A DNA stretch of 64,000 bases. It comes from Pontederia crassipes (taxonomy: Eukaryota; Streptophyta; Magnoliopsida; Commelinales; Pontederiaceae). The stretch lies in NCBI GenBank assembly GCA_030549335.1, contig CM060198.1, forward strand, positions 47,581,353 through 47,645,352, in the 5' to 3' direction. The notes under the pieces were generated by a model. The model was not told the origin of the DNA. It saw nothing but the letters and a program-made list of their open reading frames with translations, and did not search any database. Made by a program: the position numbers and the translations under genes. Below are positions 9,871 to 22,666 of the stretch, piece after piece. Position 1 is the first letter of the stretch. Each line of letters starts with the position of its first letter.

Positions 9871-10149
9871 CAATAGGTAGGTTTACGACCAATTGTAATG
9901 TACGAACGCTGACCCGGTCTGAGTCGAATCCTGACTCGGCCCGAGCCGCACTCATGGACGCAAAACAGAAGACTCAAACCGGGTTACCCTTAATTGGCCC
10001 GAGTCCTATTATAAAAGACGTAAATACCCTTTTGGGTTCTGATCCATGATTCTAGACTCCATCAATGATAAACAAAGACAAGTAAAATAAAGATAAAACT
10101 ACGGAATTGCTATGTGCCACCCCAAAGTACATAGTAAAGATCATGGTAT

Positions 10150-10420
10150 TGTATAGTGAGGGGCAGGTAGCTAAGCTGAAGAGACAGCGAACCTACGGGT
10201 TCTTTAATGACCACTGCTCCTGAGATTCAGGTCCTCTCCCACCTGTGTTCCAAAAAAGGGTAATGCATTGACACACTCTTTCTCCAAAGAGGGCAACATA
10301 TGAATCACAAAGTATAGCGCCAAAGGGACAGGTAGCTTATGTGAGGATATAGTGAACCTACAGATACATGTCCTCTTCCACCTGTATTTCGAAAAGGGTA
10401 TGCATGGGCATTACGCCTTT
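10150..10420. repeat. Diverged tandem duplication in the 5' LTR
   Basis: Two related blocks, about 10156-10260 and 10330-10400, each contain GGGACAGGTAGCT or GGGGCAGGTAGCT, then GTGAACCTAC or GCGAACCTAC, then GTCCTCT-CCACCTGT and an AAAAGGGTA end. Downstream, 10480-10740, is a separate degenerate repetition of ATAGTAAAGTAC-like words. Neither is coding. Confidence 0.6.
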
Positions 10421-11347
10421 CCTATAATGGGCATTATGGCTTTACTGATTTACAGAGACACCTCTGGCATCCCAATCTAACAAAGTCAAGCTCGCATAAG
10501 ACAACGAACTCTAAGGATAGTATAGTAATGTAAAAGTTGTAGTACAACTCACAGTAAAGTAATGCGTAATAAAATATAGTATAGTGAAGTACAAAACATG
10601 GTATAGTAAAGTACAGATCATAGTATGATAAAGATAAAGCATTGTTCAGTAGAGTACATAGTATGGTATAGTAAAGACAATGCATAGTTACAGTAAAGAA
10701 CATAGTACAAATATGGTAAAGAATAAAGCATTGATATGATGAAGTATGAACTACTGCATATTGAAATCAAAGTGTTGTGATTATTTGTTAAAGCATGTCA
10801 CTTTATTGCTTATCAATAATTGATTTCAAGTAGCATATGATTATCATTTTATCGTCTATGTTTCTATTGTATTAGACGTTTTCGCTCATGGATATCCTAT
10901 TCCCCTACATTGGAATTTTGCAGGTGAGAATTCTACTCAATGAGATGTTGGAGTACGCCGAGCTTGAGGATAGCCGCACATGACATATTTACCTCAAAGC
11001 TCTCTAAATTTTCACTTGTCAGATAATTTGGTCCTTGCGTTAAGAAGACATTATAGTTATTTCTTTTGTCATCAATCGTCTGTTCACATGATGAACTATT
11101 GGAAATCATGGTTATTTCTTCCTTCGTCATGTATAGTATTAATTAGTAATGCCTTTTGATATTCTGACACTCACTCTTCCGCAATAAAGTTCTTTGTTAT
11201 TTTATTATTGTAATTCATGCCACGTATTACAATTGTTGAATGGTCAAGGTCATAGAATGGCCAATAGTGTAGTATGCAGTGTAGCGCCCTTGGGGTCAAC
11301 CTGAAAACCTACGTGACAGGAAGGCCGATTTTGGGGGCGTTACAGTT

Positions 11348-11359
11348 TGGTATCAGAGC
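11348..11359 (+). other. Primer binding site, initiator tRNA-Met type
   Basis: TGGTATCAGAGC begins three bases after the 5' LTR end (11344). It is the complement of the 3' end of plant initiator tRNA-Met, the usual primer of plant chromoviruses. Confidence 0.93.
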
Positions 11360-12159
11360 CTAAGTTCTTGGCTCTCCAATGCTCTTAAGTAGAGTATAAG
11401 TCAATGCATAGACATTATTGTTCATTATGCCTCATTAAACCAAAGTAAAGTCATGTACAAGCTTCCTAAGCATCTGCGGCTCCATTCCTCGAGTAAGTAT
11501 CGCATAAATTCTTTATATGGATTTCTCTTATATTATATAGTTGTATCGATCCTATAGATGCCTCCACAATTCCTAACGTCACAAGTCGCCCGTGGAGGAA
11601 GAAGCAAGGGCAAGCGTGTGACCAAAACCGTGGGCGAGGTCGTTGGAATGACGTTCCAGCTCCCTCGGCGCCAGAAGAACAAGAGCACTCTGACCAGGAA
11701 AGCATGGGTAGTAACCAGCCAGTAAGGTCTCCCTTTACCTGCAGAACTTCTTGAAGACAATGAACAAGAAGGCGATGTCCGCAATTTAGAGCCAGGGAAT
11801 GCAACATCATGCATAAGCAGTCCTCCTGGTCTATAGTGGGATCGGCCTGATTACTATCTTTATTGCGAATGATTCGGGCATTTCACATGGGAGTGCCTGA
11901 GTTTTTCTAAATGCAAAGGAGCCTCTGGAAAAGAAGTTGGAGAAACCTCTCAACAAAATGAATAGCATATGACATTGTGGAATTAAAGATATTAAAGTCA
12001 CTTAGTTTTTTATTCTAGTTGGATGTTTTATTTTCTACGATCAACCATTATGTTGAGCATAATTTGGTTATAGTGGATTTTATTGCCCATAAGGGCTGCG
12101 AAGAATAAAGTGGCTAAAGTCCATTTGATTTAAGAAGAATTATTCCTCTTAAATTCTCA
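11360..12159 (+). other. Leader and decayed 5' part of gag
   Basis: An ATG at 11558-11560 opens a short basic frame (MPPQFLTSQVARGGRSKGKR) that ends near 11725. At 11855-11900 a degenerate CCHC-like cluster (YCE-FGHFTWEC, with a stop inside) is readable. Frames are short and interrupted, and I assign no intact product. Confidence 0.4.
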
Positions 12160-13260
12160 TTCAATTGCATGAATGTTTCATAGATGCCTCCATGCAGAAG
12201 AATGCATTTATCAGACAACGAGTAAGAAGGTCAAAATGAGGAGAGAATTCACTACTCTCACCCTCGACCAGAACAACCAGCACAACAAGGGCGACAACCA
12301 CCTCTTTCATGCACGATCCAAGAGTTCTGGAGGTCGAAACCTCCGGCCTATAATGGTGAAGGAGGCATTGATATAGCATAACAATGGATAGAGACTATAG
12401 ATGATAAATTCAAAATCTTGGACATCACCGGGAACAAGAAGGTGTTGTTCATCGATGACACCCTCAATGAAGATGCTAGAGACTGGTGGAAGGAGACAAA
12501 AGTAACTGAAATTTCGGAGGTCAAGGTTATTAACTGGGAGGATTTTCTCAAATTATTTGAAGAATATTACTTCCCTGCCTTTCAAAAAGATTTAAAGCAA
12601 CAAGAATTTCTAAACCTGAAGCAAGGGACGACGACGGTGTCCTGATATCTGACCAAATTTGTTCTTCTAAAAAAATATTCAAAGCTGACCATGGACGAAC
12701 TAGATAAGACCAGCCGCTTCATGGAAGGGCTGAAACCCGAACTTGAGGACTCAAACACGGCCCGACAACTGCAAAACTCTGAACGAAGCAGTTCCCTTAG
12801 CTACGATGATGGAAAGAGACCATCAAGAGCTGCAAAAGGATAAAAGGGGATAGTTGGTTATAGGACAAAGCTCGCAACAATCTCAATTCTATAGAAATGA
12901 CTATCACCAACAACGACGGGATAACCGACCCCATCCGTACCCAGCACCATAACAATATGATGACCCTCGTTATGAGGAGCAGCCCCGACAACCCCTACCA
13001 CCACAACATCTTTCGCAACAAGCCTCACCACAACAACAACAACATCATCAGAACCAACGACCCCCTTAACAGCCGCCAAGGCGGCTAGCTCCTCAACAGA
13101 GACCACAACCACCCAGGGCCCCTCGGGCACCACCCGTACTTGGCAAGTGGGTCTTATGTAATACCTATGGCAGGACCCATGCAGGCGAGTGTCGCCTAAA
13201 GATAGGAGCATGCTGGCACTGTGGAGGAATGGACCACATTTCAATAAATTGTCCATGACG
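12160..13260 (+). pseudogene. gag: gag of the chromovirus (capsid plus zinc knuckle)
   Basis: The retrotransposon gag core is readable: KPPAYNGEGG near 12340, ARDWWKE at 12477-12497, INWEDFLKLFEEYYFP at 12531-12578 and EFLNLKQGTTTVS at 12604-12642, followed by a TGA stop. Downstream, in other frames, the fragment YLTKFVLL and, at 13163-13253, the nucleocapsid motif CWHCGGMDHISINC (CX2CX4HX4C) are visible, preceded by a second Cys/His cluster. Between them lies a Gln/His/Asn-rich stretch, as in many chromovirus Gag proteins. At least two in-frame stops and frameshifts make it non-functional. Gag would form the virus-like particle. Confidence 0.8.
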
Positions 13261-13269
13261 TGGACAACA

Positions 13270-16200
13270 ATTGGTGCAAGGGAGACTCTTCAACTTAGAA
13301 GAAGATGCTCCACTAAATGACGCTGTGGTCATTCGAGTACGCTTCTTGTAGCTGAACTACCCACTATTGTCCTATTTGATTCTAGTGCTTCTCATTCTTT
13401 TATATCTAAAGAATGTGCTATTACCTTAGGGTTAAGTGCCATGAATTTAGATCATAAGATGAGTATACTTACCCCACAAGGAACCATATATACTACCAAA
13501 TACCTCCCTGATGTATCAGTAGAAATAGACAAAAACAAAATTTTCTGCAAATTTAATTATTATCCCTATGAGAGATTATGATGTAATATTGGGCATGGAT
13601 TGGTTATCCTTCCATGATGTTTCTATACTATGCAAGCAAAAGAGGGTTATTATAGGAACACAGAATAAAGGCAAAGTTATTGCCAAAGGCATAGCCGGAA
13701 GGAACCAAATGTCATAGTATCCGCCATGAAGGCATACAAACTTCTTTAGCAAGGATGTAGGGGATATCTAGCAAGTGTAATCAAGGCCGAAGTACCTACC
13801 AAGACCCCACAAGACAAAGAGATAGTAAGGAAATTCCCTGACGTGTTTCCTGAAGATGTTAGCAGTCTACCACCCAAAAGGGAGATAGATTTCCACATTG
13901 AAGTAGTACCTATGATAACATCAATTTCCAAGGCTCCATATCGTATGGCTCCAGCAGAGATGGAGTTAAAGATTCAAATTCAGGAACTATTGGATAAAGG
14001 CTTCATCAGACCTAGCCTCTCACCATGGGGTGCTCCAGGCCTCTTCGTCAACAAAAAGGACGGTTCGTTAAGACTCTGTATCAATTATCGGATGCTGAAA
14101 AAAGTCACAATAAAGAACAAGTACCCATTACCCCACATCGATGATCTATTCGATCAATTTTCTAATGCGAAGGTTTCCTCCAAGATCGACCTACGGAGCG
14201 GGTACCACCAGCTCAGGGTAGCAGAAGTGGATATTGCAAAGATAGCCTTCAGATCACGCTATGAACATTATGAGATCCTTGTCATGCCATTTGGGTTAAC
14301 CAATGCCCCCCCCCAACAGCATTCATGGACCTTATAAATAGAACTTTCAATGAATATTTTGACAAGTTCGTGGTCGTCTTTATCGACGACATCCTCATTT
14401 ACTCGTCAAATATAGAGCAACATAGAGAACATTTGAGGATAGTATTAGAAACTTTGCGAGAAAAGAAATTATATGCAAAGTTTTCCAAATGTGAGTTCTA
14501 GTTAGAAGAGATGATGTTCCTCGGCCATATCGTCTCCAATGATGGAATTTCTATTGACCCAACGAAAGTTGAAGCGGTATCAAATTGGACCCAACCAAAG
14601 AATATCTCCGAGATAAGGAGTTTTCTTGGTTTAGTAGGATATTATAGATGCGTCATCAAAGACTTCTCCAGACTGGCACTATCACTGATCAAACTCACAA
14701 GGAAAGGAGAAAAGTTTATTTGGTCACCAAAGTGTGAAGAGAGTTTTCAAGAGCTGAAGAAGCGATTAACTTCAGCACCCATCCTTACATTACCATCAGA
14801 AAATGATGGGTATGTGGTTTATCATAATGCCAACGGCACAGGGCTCAGATGTATCTTGATGCAACACGGAAAGGTGGTGGCGTACGCATCCAAACAATTG
14901 AAGAAGCACGAGGTTAACTATCCCACACATGACCTAGAGCTTGCAGCGATAGTGTTTGCCCTTAAGCTTTGGTGCCATTATCTGTACGGAGAAGAACTCA
15001 TAGTTTACACAGATCACAAAAAGCCTAAAGTATGTTTTTACTCAGAAAGATTTAACATGCACCAAAGAAGTGGATGGAATTCTTGAAGGACTACGAGTTT
15101 TCCATTAATTACCATCCTAGTAAGGCAAACTCCGTCGCCAACGCTCTAAGTTGGAAGTGGGAAGGATCAGTGGCCTTCATGCGCCTTCGACAGTTTGAAC
15201 TAATGGAAGAACTCTTCAAATGGACGCCAAGTGTAAGACAAGATAGTTCACTTATGATGATACAACGGATTGTACTTGACCTTATTGAAAGAATCATCGA
15301 AGCACAGATTGAAGATCTTGACTATCAGACTATGATGATAAAGACCAGTCATAAAGTGAAAGATTTCAAAGTCTCCTTAGACGGTGGTATTAGGTACCAT
15401 GATCGCCTATGGGTACCAAACAGTTCAACACTTTGAAGGGAAGTCTTGGACGAATGCCATAAATCAGAATTTGTAATACATTTTGGAAGTACAAAGATGT
15501 ATAAAGACGTACAAAGGAGTTTCTGGTGGCCAAACATGAAGAAAAAATTGCATAGTACGTTTCCAGATGCATAGTCTGTCAACAAGTTAAAGTGAAATAC
15601 TAGAAATCCCAAGGCACATTAAAGAGTCTTGGAATCCCATAGTGGAAATGAGAAAAAATAGTAATGGACTTCATCATGGAACTTCCTCGAACTCAGAAAG
15701 GGCACGACGCCACTTGGGTAATAGTGGACCGACTCACCAAGTCGGCCCACTTCTTACCCATCGAGGTAAAACAATCACTTGAAAGTCTAATGGATCTATA
15801 TGTGCAGGAGATCGTTAGACTCCATGGGATCCCATCAGTCATTGTGTCTGATAGAGATCCCAAGTTCACCTCAAAGTTTTGGAAGAGCCTCCAAAATACT
15901 TTCGGGATGAGACTTCGATATAGCACGGCCTTCCATCTACTGACTGATGGACAATTAGAGAGAACGATCCAGACACCGGAAGATATGCTTTGAGCGTGTG
16001 CCTTGGATTGGCATGGCAACTGGGACAGCCATCTCCCTCTCATTGAGTTCTCCTAAAATAACAGCTACCATGCCAGTGTAGAGATGTCCCCATTTGAAGC
16101 ATTATATGGTCGACCATGTCGCTCCTCGACATGTTGGAGTGAAGTGGGCGAAAGGAAGATCTTAAGTGTAGAGTTACAAAAACAAACCTAAGAGTACATC

Positions 16201-16719
16201 GACCGGATCGAACTAACAAAGAAGAGGATGAAGTCAGCTCAAGATCAATAGAAAGCTTATGCAGATAAGAAATGACGAGAACACACTTTCAATGCAGGAG
16301 ATCAAGTTCTACTCAAAGTCTCACCAACCAAAGGCGTAATGCGATTTAGCAAGAGAGGAAAGCTGAGCCCAAGGTATATGGGCCATTTCGAAATTTTGGA
16401 TATGGTTGAAGACTCAGCATGCAGATCGGCCTTATCTCTGGCATACGCCAAAGTACACAACGTCTTCCATTTTTCATTGCTTCGGAAATACAAGCACAAT
16501 TACACCAATGTGATTCAAATCGAGGAATCAAACCTCAAGGAGGATCTAATATATGAGGAGCAACACACGGAGATACTAGAGTACCAAGAGCACCAGAATG
16601 GGAAGAAGAAAATATCACTGGCCAAAGTAGCATGGAAGCATCACCAAGGGAAAGAAGCAACATGGGAAGTAGAGTCAGAGATGCATGAAAAATTTCATAA
16701 ATTATTTGATAAGTCCTAA
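13270..16719 (+). pseudogene. pol: pol of the chromovirus (PR-RT-RH-IN-chromodomain)
   Basis: Protease: LFDSSASHSFIS near 13370 (the usual DSGA is DSSA). RT: 13843-14337 with [37 protein letters not shown] and [10 protein letters not shown] frameshift at a run of seven C's (14308-14314) precedes the catalytic FIDDILIYS (14380-14406), and a TAG interrupts at 14501. RNase H: 14511-15140 with the SFLGLVGYYR connection and YPTHDLELAAIVFALK. Integrase: core 15664-15993 with IVDRLTK, VSDRDPKFTS and DGQLERTIQT supplying the D, D and E residues. The C-terminal part, 16339-16719, has the GKLSPRYMGHFEI domain and a chromodomain-like VAWKHHQGKEATWEVE. The frame ends DKS, followed by the characteristic FEDEF-type tail up to the LTR. 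Many frameshifts; inactive. Confidence 0.9.
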
Positions 16720-16765
16720 CTCTTATCAAAATTTGAGGACGAATTTTCTTTTAAAGGAGTAATAA

Positions 16766-18244
16766 TGTAATGCCTGGCAAACAAGCACACATGGAAAGTT
16801 TTTGAAAATCAAAATTTAAAGAAAATAAGGAAAGAATTCAATTAGAATTCGAATAAAGAAAGGAAACAGACAGAGAATCGCAGGAGAAATCTCCTCCCCT
16901 GATTCTCCTCCATGATTTCGGCAGGAGGTCGAAGGACGACAAGAATAAAAGGGACATGAGGAGGAGCCCTCACGCCCCTTGGAAAACCTCTCCCAACCGG
17001 CCGACACCCCCTGTGTCTTCTTCTTCTCCCTTCTCGCCAATAGACGACGTGCACAAAAGAGCAGTGAACCGTGCAAGTATAGGAACGATTCAACAGACCT
17101 TCGGCGCATCATAGCCATCCTTGATGTATGCGCAAGGCCGGCCGCACGTCATCGTTGGCCAGGAGCAATCAGAGCCGGAGAAGATGACACACCGATCACC
17201 GACGAATCGAAAAATGAATGAAAGGTACTCTAGATGTTTAATCCCCATAGACGATGAAATATTGATAGTTTGATGTGTACAAAAATCCTATTATGACCCT
17301 GAATGCTTGAGCTTCATTTTTCATATTGTTATCATTAAGATTTGACGGTCGAAAGTCGGCCGAAAATGGAAAAGAAGGTCGGAAACTCTGTTCGACCGTA
17401 GAATCGGTCGACCGATTAATTGAGAACGGTCGGCCGATCTTAGAATACACAGACCGATTTTATTTATGGTCGCCGGCTGATTCAACTTGAACGATCGACC
17501 GATCCAGGGAGTTCTCCACGCTACTGTGATCTTACGATCGGTCGACTGATCCAGACAAAGCGATCGACCGATCCAGTAATGCGTGAAGGCTCTGCGATGA
17601 TTGTTCGACCGATCCCATGAGTACGGTCGACTAGTTCGATAGTGTACCCGGTGAAGAGGACGGTCGATCGCTCCAAGAAGAACAGTCGACCAGTCCAATA
17701 GAACGGTTGACCAGTCCAAGTCGACTGGTTCAGTGTATCATCTGATTATCATTTTATCGTTTATGTTTCTATTGTATTGGGCATTTTCTCTTATGGTATT
17801 CCATTCTCCTGCATTGGGATTTTGCAGGTGAGAATTTTACTTAATGAGGTGCTGGAGTACGCCGAGCTTGAGGATAGCTGGACATGACATATTTACCTCA
17901 AAAACACCCAGCTCTCTAAATTTTCATTTGTCAAATAATTTGGTCCTTGAATTAAGAAGACATTATAGTTATTTCTTTTGCCATCAATCGTTTATTCACA
18001 TGTTGAACTATTAGAAATCATGGTTATCTCTTCTTTCGTCATGGATAGTATTAATTAGTAATGCCTTTTGATATTCTGATGCTCACTCTTTCGCAATAAA
18101 ATTCGTTGTTATTTTATTATTATAATTGATGTCATGTATTACAATTGTTGAGTAGAATGGTCAATAGTATAGTAGGCAGTATAGCGCCCTTGGAGTCAAC
18201 CGAAATACTTACGTGGCAGGAGGACCGATTTTGGAGGTGTTACA
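16766..18244 (+). repeat. 3' LTR of the chromovirus
   Basis: 1,479 bp, TGTAATGC...GTTACA, preceded by the purine tract AAAGGAG near 16753 and followed by the target duplication CCACT. It contains a shortened GTCGAC palindrome array (17345-17735). At 17733 it jumps to sequence equivalent to 10830 of the 5' LTR, so about 1.05 kb is missing. Confidence 0.9.
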
Positions 18245-18249
18245 CCACT

Positions 18250-19019
18250 CACTAGTAGTAAATATAATTTTGTTTGAACCTCTTGTGAGCTGACAAGCTT
18301 TGCATATGAATTAAGAACTTATGATTTTGAAATATACTTATCAATAAACAATTTTAAGTTTTGATAAACTCTTTTGAACTATTTTCATAGGCTTATTAAC
18401 TTCATGGTATGTCATTATTCAAAATTGTCATACGTGGATCAATAACAACCTGTGAAAATAATTATAACAAACTATCTAATTATCCATACTTCGAAATCAC
18501 ATAGCCTGAACAATGAAAAAAATGACAAGATATTCACTCCTGTGAAATATTTTATTTTATTTTTCAAGTGACAAGGTTGTAATTACTATGGATGTTATAA
18601 AAGTTGGATAAGGAAAAAGAAAGGAAGAAAAGAAATGTGATTGAGGCTGTGTAATCTATTGAGGTGAATGACCTCGGAAATTTCGATAACAAGCGTCAAG
18701 AAGATCACAACAGCTGGAATCATTGTCTGATTGGTGTTGAAGTAAGATTAAAAAATAAATACAATCATTTTACTCAAGGAATCTTAGAAATAACATTAAT
18801 TGCTGCCATGATTACTTCCATTTTACACGATAAAATATGGTCATTTTCTTTGCTTGTTTGTAGGTTGCTATTGTTCCCCCTCTTGCTCTCCCTCCCTTAT
18901 GCACAATCAGATGCATCTTTTTAGTTTTTGCATGGCCGACTCAAAATGAAATATTATTGGATTGCAAGAGATGCTGATCAATCAGGATGGAGAAGTGCCA
19001 AAGGTTGGGTTTAATTTTG
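18250..19019. other. 3' flank of CRINKLY4-like copy B
   Basis: 18385-18660 is the counterpart of 2150-2500 beside copy A. 18664-18924 is an open frame with a hydrophobic end and no recognisable domain; it has no counterpart beside copy A and I do not call it a gene. 18955-19019 is again collinear with the region just downstream of copy A (TTGGATTGCAAG, GGTTGGGTTTAATTTTGC). Confidence 0.5.
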
Positions 19020-19212
19020 CTATGGACACGGTCTGCATATGACATTCTTATCAGCACAATAAAACCCGGACCCCGTGTAGTAGCCGCAAGGGCCGCAAGA
19101 ACTTTTGGGAACGCAAATTCCATAGACCACTTGTTGACTGAGAGGTAGCTGGACAACTTTTGCTGGAACGCCCCTTCGGCTCGTCCACCAGCAAAAGATC
19201 TTCAAGCTTTCC
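19020..19212 (-). pseudogene. CRINKLY4-like copy B, C-terminal piece
   Basis: The minus strand encodes the last ~60 residues of the ectodomain: FCWW, LPLSQQVVYGICVP, SGFYCADKNVICRPCP and then a stop. It corresponds to the final residues of copy A (2884-3060) and ends at the same point. At 19212 the coding sequence is cut by the CACTA element; the remainder resumes at 39375. The Cys-rich tail here (SGFYCADKNVICRPC) is closer to the usual CCR/CRINKLY4 sequence than the tail of copy A. Confidence 0.85.
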
Positions 19213-20849
19213 CACTAAAAGAAAATTGATGATTAACGACGCGAAGTAGCGTCGAGATAATAGTGACGCTACATCGACGTCACTAGCATCGTCATCACGT
19301 CCACGTTGCATCCCAACAAAGAGACGTTATTTGCCTCTCAATATCGTCTCATTAACGTGTTCTTAGCTATTCAGGAAATAGACGCTAACGAAGGCACCTT
19401 GGAGACGCTACGTAGACCCTATTATTGCTTGCCATGGAGCGAAAATGCGCGGGAGAACCTAGCACCATTCTCGATCTCACGACGCTAACCTCACGTCGCA
19501 CACATTGCGACTCTAAGGAGACGCTATCTGGCGTCACAAGTTTAAATGACACTATGTAGATGACAATGTGATTACTTGAAAACTATATATAGGTTATCTA
19601 TATTTATATCGCTATTTGTTTTATATTTAAATCCTAAACCCTATATATTATATATACTATATGTTAATCAATAAATATTATATTTGTATCTTTAAGATAT
19701 ATATGTATTCCTACATGATTACCTATATTATATATATGTACTACATGATTACATATATATGTATTTCCACATCATAGGAGTGTTCCTAGATATATAATGT
19801 GTTACCTATATTATATATGTTATTTATACATATAATATATATCATATCTTAATTATGCATACATTATTTTTATATTCTTAATCATGAAATTATGGTGGTT
19901 GAATTAAGAGAGTGATTTGTTACAAATTATCTCATTTTAGTGTCACCGTGGAGACTCAATAGCGTCAACTTAGCGTCCAACTAGAGCCGCCGACATTGTT
20001 GAAGCCATGGTGACACTATTGGCGTCTCTATAGCGTTGCCAGCTTGAGACGCGAATAAGATTTAGATGCTAGTTCGGCGCTACGGGGTCGCTAAACTTCC
20101 CTAGAGACTCAATAGCGTCTGTATTGCGTCGCCGTAGTAGACTTTTTATCACACTCACTTAATCGGGCACATATAGACATATAAATATGTGTATATACTT
20201 ATACTTATATATAGTAAGTACATATATGCATACTATTATCACTTAATCTCACATATATAAACATATACATACATATATACACTTGGAATACGTATACATA
20301 TACACGTTATCTATATATGACTCGCACATGTATAAACATATACATACACGTATATACTTATAATACATATAGATAAACACATTGTTGTGACTTAATCTCC
20401 CATACGTAGACATATACATACATATATATTACATATATATATACACACACACTATTTTGTTATAGACACATATACATATAGACTCATAATTTTATATACA
20501 TACATGATAGATTGTCGGAAGGGAATAAAACAACTTGAACGGGGCACAATGCGATGAGATGCTATATTGATAAATAAAATTACATACATAATAGAAAATT
20601 TGAAATAGAAAAACAATTAGCGTCTCTCTGGCGTCACAATTTTGAGAAGCTAAATCTAAATCGACGACACTACGACGCTATGGTGTCGCTACAGTATCTT
20701 AGCGACACATTAGCCTCTCTATAGCACCGCATTAGCCAAATGCTTATTACTCTTTTTTTAATGCGATGCCTACATAGCGTCTACGTAGTATCGCGTTTAG
20801 GGAAGACACTAAAAAATTTACTTAAATCCCTAACCCCTCTTTTTCGTTT
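19213..20849 (+). repeat. 5' subterminal region of CACTA 1 (GACGC/GCGTC arrays)
   Basis: The short motif GACGCTA and its complement TAGCGTC recur many times at 19240-19540, 19940-20140 and 20620-20800, in both orientations. In En/Spm such subterminal arrays bind TNPA. Between them, 19600-19860 and 20160-20520 are AT-rich degenerate repeats of ACATATACATA-like words. 19930-20640 is closely matched by 41335-42050 in CACTA 2. Confidence 0.75.
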
Positions 20850-22666
20850 TGATGCGTAAAATGATGTAGAAAAATAAAATAGCTAGCAAGTGCACTAGTC
20901 GCTCAAGTAATATAGTAAATAGGAGTAAAGAGTGTCGAACCCACGAGGAGTATTATTAATTCAATATCTAAATTTATAAATTAATAAAAGAGGAAAATAT
21001 AGATTTTGAAAATGAGTTTTATAAAATAAAATAAAGAAAATAAGATAAAGATAAGATAGTGATGTTGAAGTTAGGCCTTAGGATGAAAATAGACAAGGAT
21101 AAATGTTTGAACCATAAACGATAAATTTAATCTTTAAAGATGGATTAGAGTCTCTCTAAAGTAATCTAACATGATTAATTTGTAGTCTCCATGGCTAGCA
21201 TCCTTCAATCTAAGCATGTAAAACTATCTTAAATTAATAAAAATTGAAGTATGCACGACTAGTACCATCAAAGCATATTAAAATTAAGATGCATTAAATT
21301 GGATTCCCTAGACTATTAAGCACTCCACAAACTGGTATAGATTAATAGACCACACAAATTTGATTCTCCACACACTAGTTATCAAATTTATGTCAATTAT
21401 TAATTTCAAATAAAATTAATTAAAGTTAGTATAATGAATTCTGAAATTAAACACTCCACAAACTGATATAGCCTAATTCAGAAATCCAATTAACTAATAT
21501 AAAAGTATTAAGCACAATTAATAATTGATCAGAAAAGATTAAAATAAAAATAGGGTCCAAACATTTCCCTTCAATTAATAATCTCCTAAAATAAAAGATA
21601 TCAAAATATGGAGTTCATCCTAGAAATTCTGGAGAGATAATAAAATAAAAATTATAAAAATTGGAAAAATTACACCCAAAGCAAAAGCAGGATCCTCGAA
21701 TTTGGGCAGACGATTGGGCAGTCTTTCGAACCTCCGACCATCACACCTCTCTCCTCTTGGTCGTAGCCTGCAGAGCTCACGACTCGCCGTGGAAGAAACC
21801 TGAACTTCTGAGCACGAATTGGGACGACGGCTTCTTCACGTATTTATAGGTGCGGACGACCTTCAATTTGATCACAGTCATAACATCATATGACCAACTT
21901 TAAATTCGCGAGATAAACTTTACAGTGTCGATAAAACTTTGGTTAATGATAAAAGGTTATCCGTTTTACACCTCTTCGTTCCCGGTCACAAAATGATAAA
22001 CTTCTCTTCTTTCTCGGCCAAAACATAAATCATTACGCCCAAAATGTATGGATTCTTATTATCTTTACCCCCTTCATGGAATCTCGGCCAAAATGAATAT
22101 TCTTTTATCTTTACGCCCAAAAAGATACTCTTTTATCTTTCTTCTTGAGTTATCAGCCAAAATGATGAGTTTTTCTTTTCATTACGCCCAAAACGATAGC
22201 TACGCATGTCATGTTACGCCCAAAAAATCTCAAGTTGCATTGCGTTTACCCCCAATGATGTCATCCGTAACTTTATCCAAAGAAGGTGATAAACTCAATT
22301 TTACGCCCTCATGTGATCATCTTTGCAAATCTTGGCCAAAACGATGACTCATTTTATCTTTACGTCATTTCTTTTACCCGCAAAAAAAGTCAGACATATT
22401 ACTTTTACGCCCTGGCTAGCTATCATCATCTCGGCCAAATAATGTGGTTCACTGGCCGATCCATTCGTTAATTCAGCTTGCCTACAAAATAATGATAAAA
22501 ATTAAGTAAATCCATCCACAATTAAAATATTCAAAGAATTAATAATTAAAATTGATAAATCCGTAATTAGAACTAAAAATGGTCTAAAATGATGCATGCC
22601 ATGATCAAATTACAGAAAAATTAACTAAAATAATAATCTAAAATATGTTGTATTTTGCATATATCA
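20850..22666 (-). mobile_element. Athila-like solo LTR
   Basis: 1,817 bp. It begins TGATGCGTAAAATGATGTAG and ends GCATATATCA, and is the reverse complement of the LTRs at 23250-24963 and 33512-35225 (shared GCTAGCAAGTGCACTAGTCGCTC, CCAGTTTGTGG-type repeats and GGCCGA-rich U3). The minus-strand TATA box TATAAATA is at 21841-21848. There is no internal region on either side, so it is a solo LTR. The flanks CGTTT (20845-20849) and TGTTT (22667-22671) fit a 5-bp duplication with one C-to-T change. The frame at 22048-22347 is LTR sequence, not a gene. Confidence 0.85.

Larger units (their letters stand above)
8785..11344 (+). repeat. 5' LTR of the chromovirus
   Basis: 2,560 bp, TGTAATGC...GTTACA. 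It aligns with 16766-18244 at both ends (8785-9785 with 16766-17733, and 10830-11344 with 17734-18244). The internal stretch 9786-10829 has no counterpart in the 3' LTR. It includes a GTCGAC-rich block (9345-9870), a duplicated block (10150-10420) and an A/G/T-rich degenerate repeat (10480-10740). The unequal length means the 3' LTR lost this stretch by deletion or the 5' LTR gained it. Confidence 0.9.
8785..18244 (+). mobile_element. Ty3/gypsy chromovirus (Tekay/Del-like), complete but degenerate
   Basis: A 9,460-bp LTR retrotransposon bounded by perfect 5-bp duplications, CCACT at 8780-8784 and 18245-18249. LTRs begin TGTAATGC and end GTTACA. Domain order is gag with zinc knuckle, protease, reverse transcriptase, RNase H, integrase, chromodomain-like C-terminus, which is the chromovirus order. 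The primer site matches initiator tRNA-Met. The LTRs differ in length (2,560 versus 1,479 bp), mainly because about 1.05 kb (9786-10829) is absent from the 3' copy. The coding region has many stops and frameshifts, so it cannot move on its own. Confidence 0.93.

Noticed and set aside
9528-9977. 149-codon minus-strand frame with repeated VDRS units
   Set aside because: Encoded by the GTCGAC palindrome array of an LTR; the repeat unit itself explains the open frame.
18664-18924. 86-codon plus-strand frame with hydrophobic C-terminus
   Set aside because: No recognisable domain, no counterpart beside copy A, and AT-rich surroundings.
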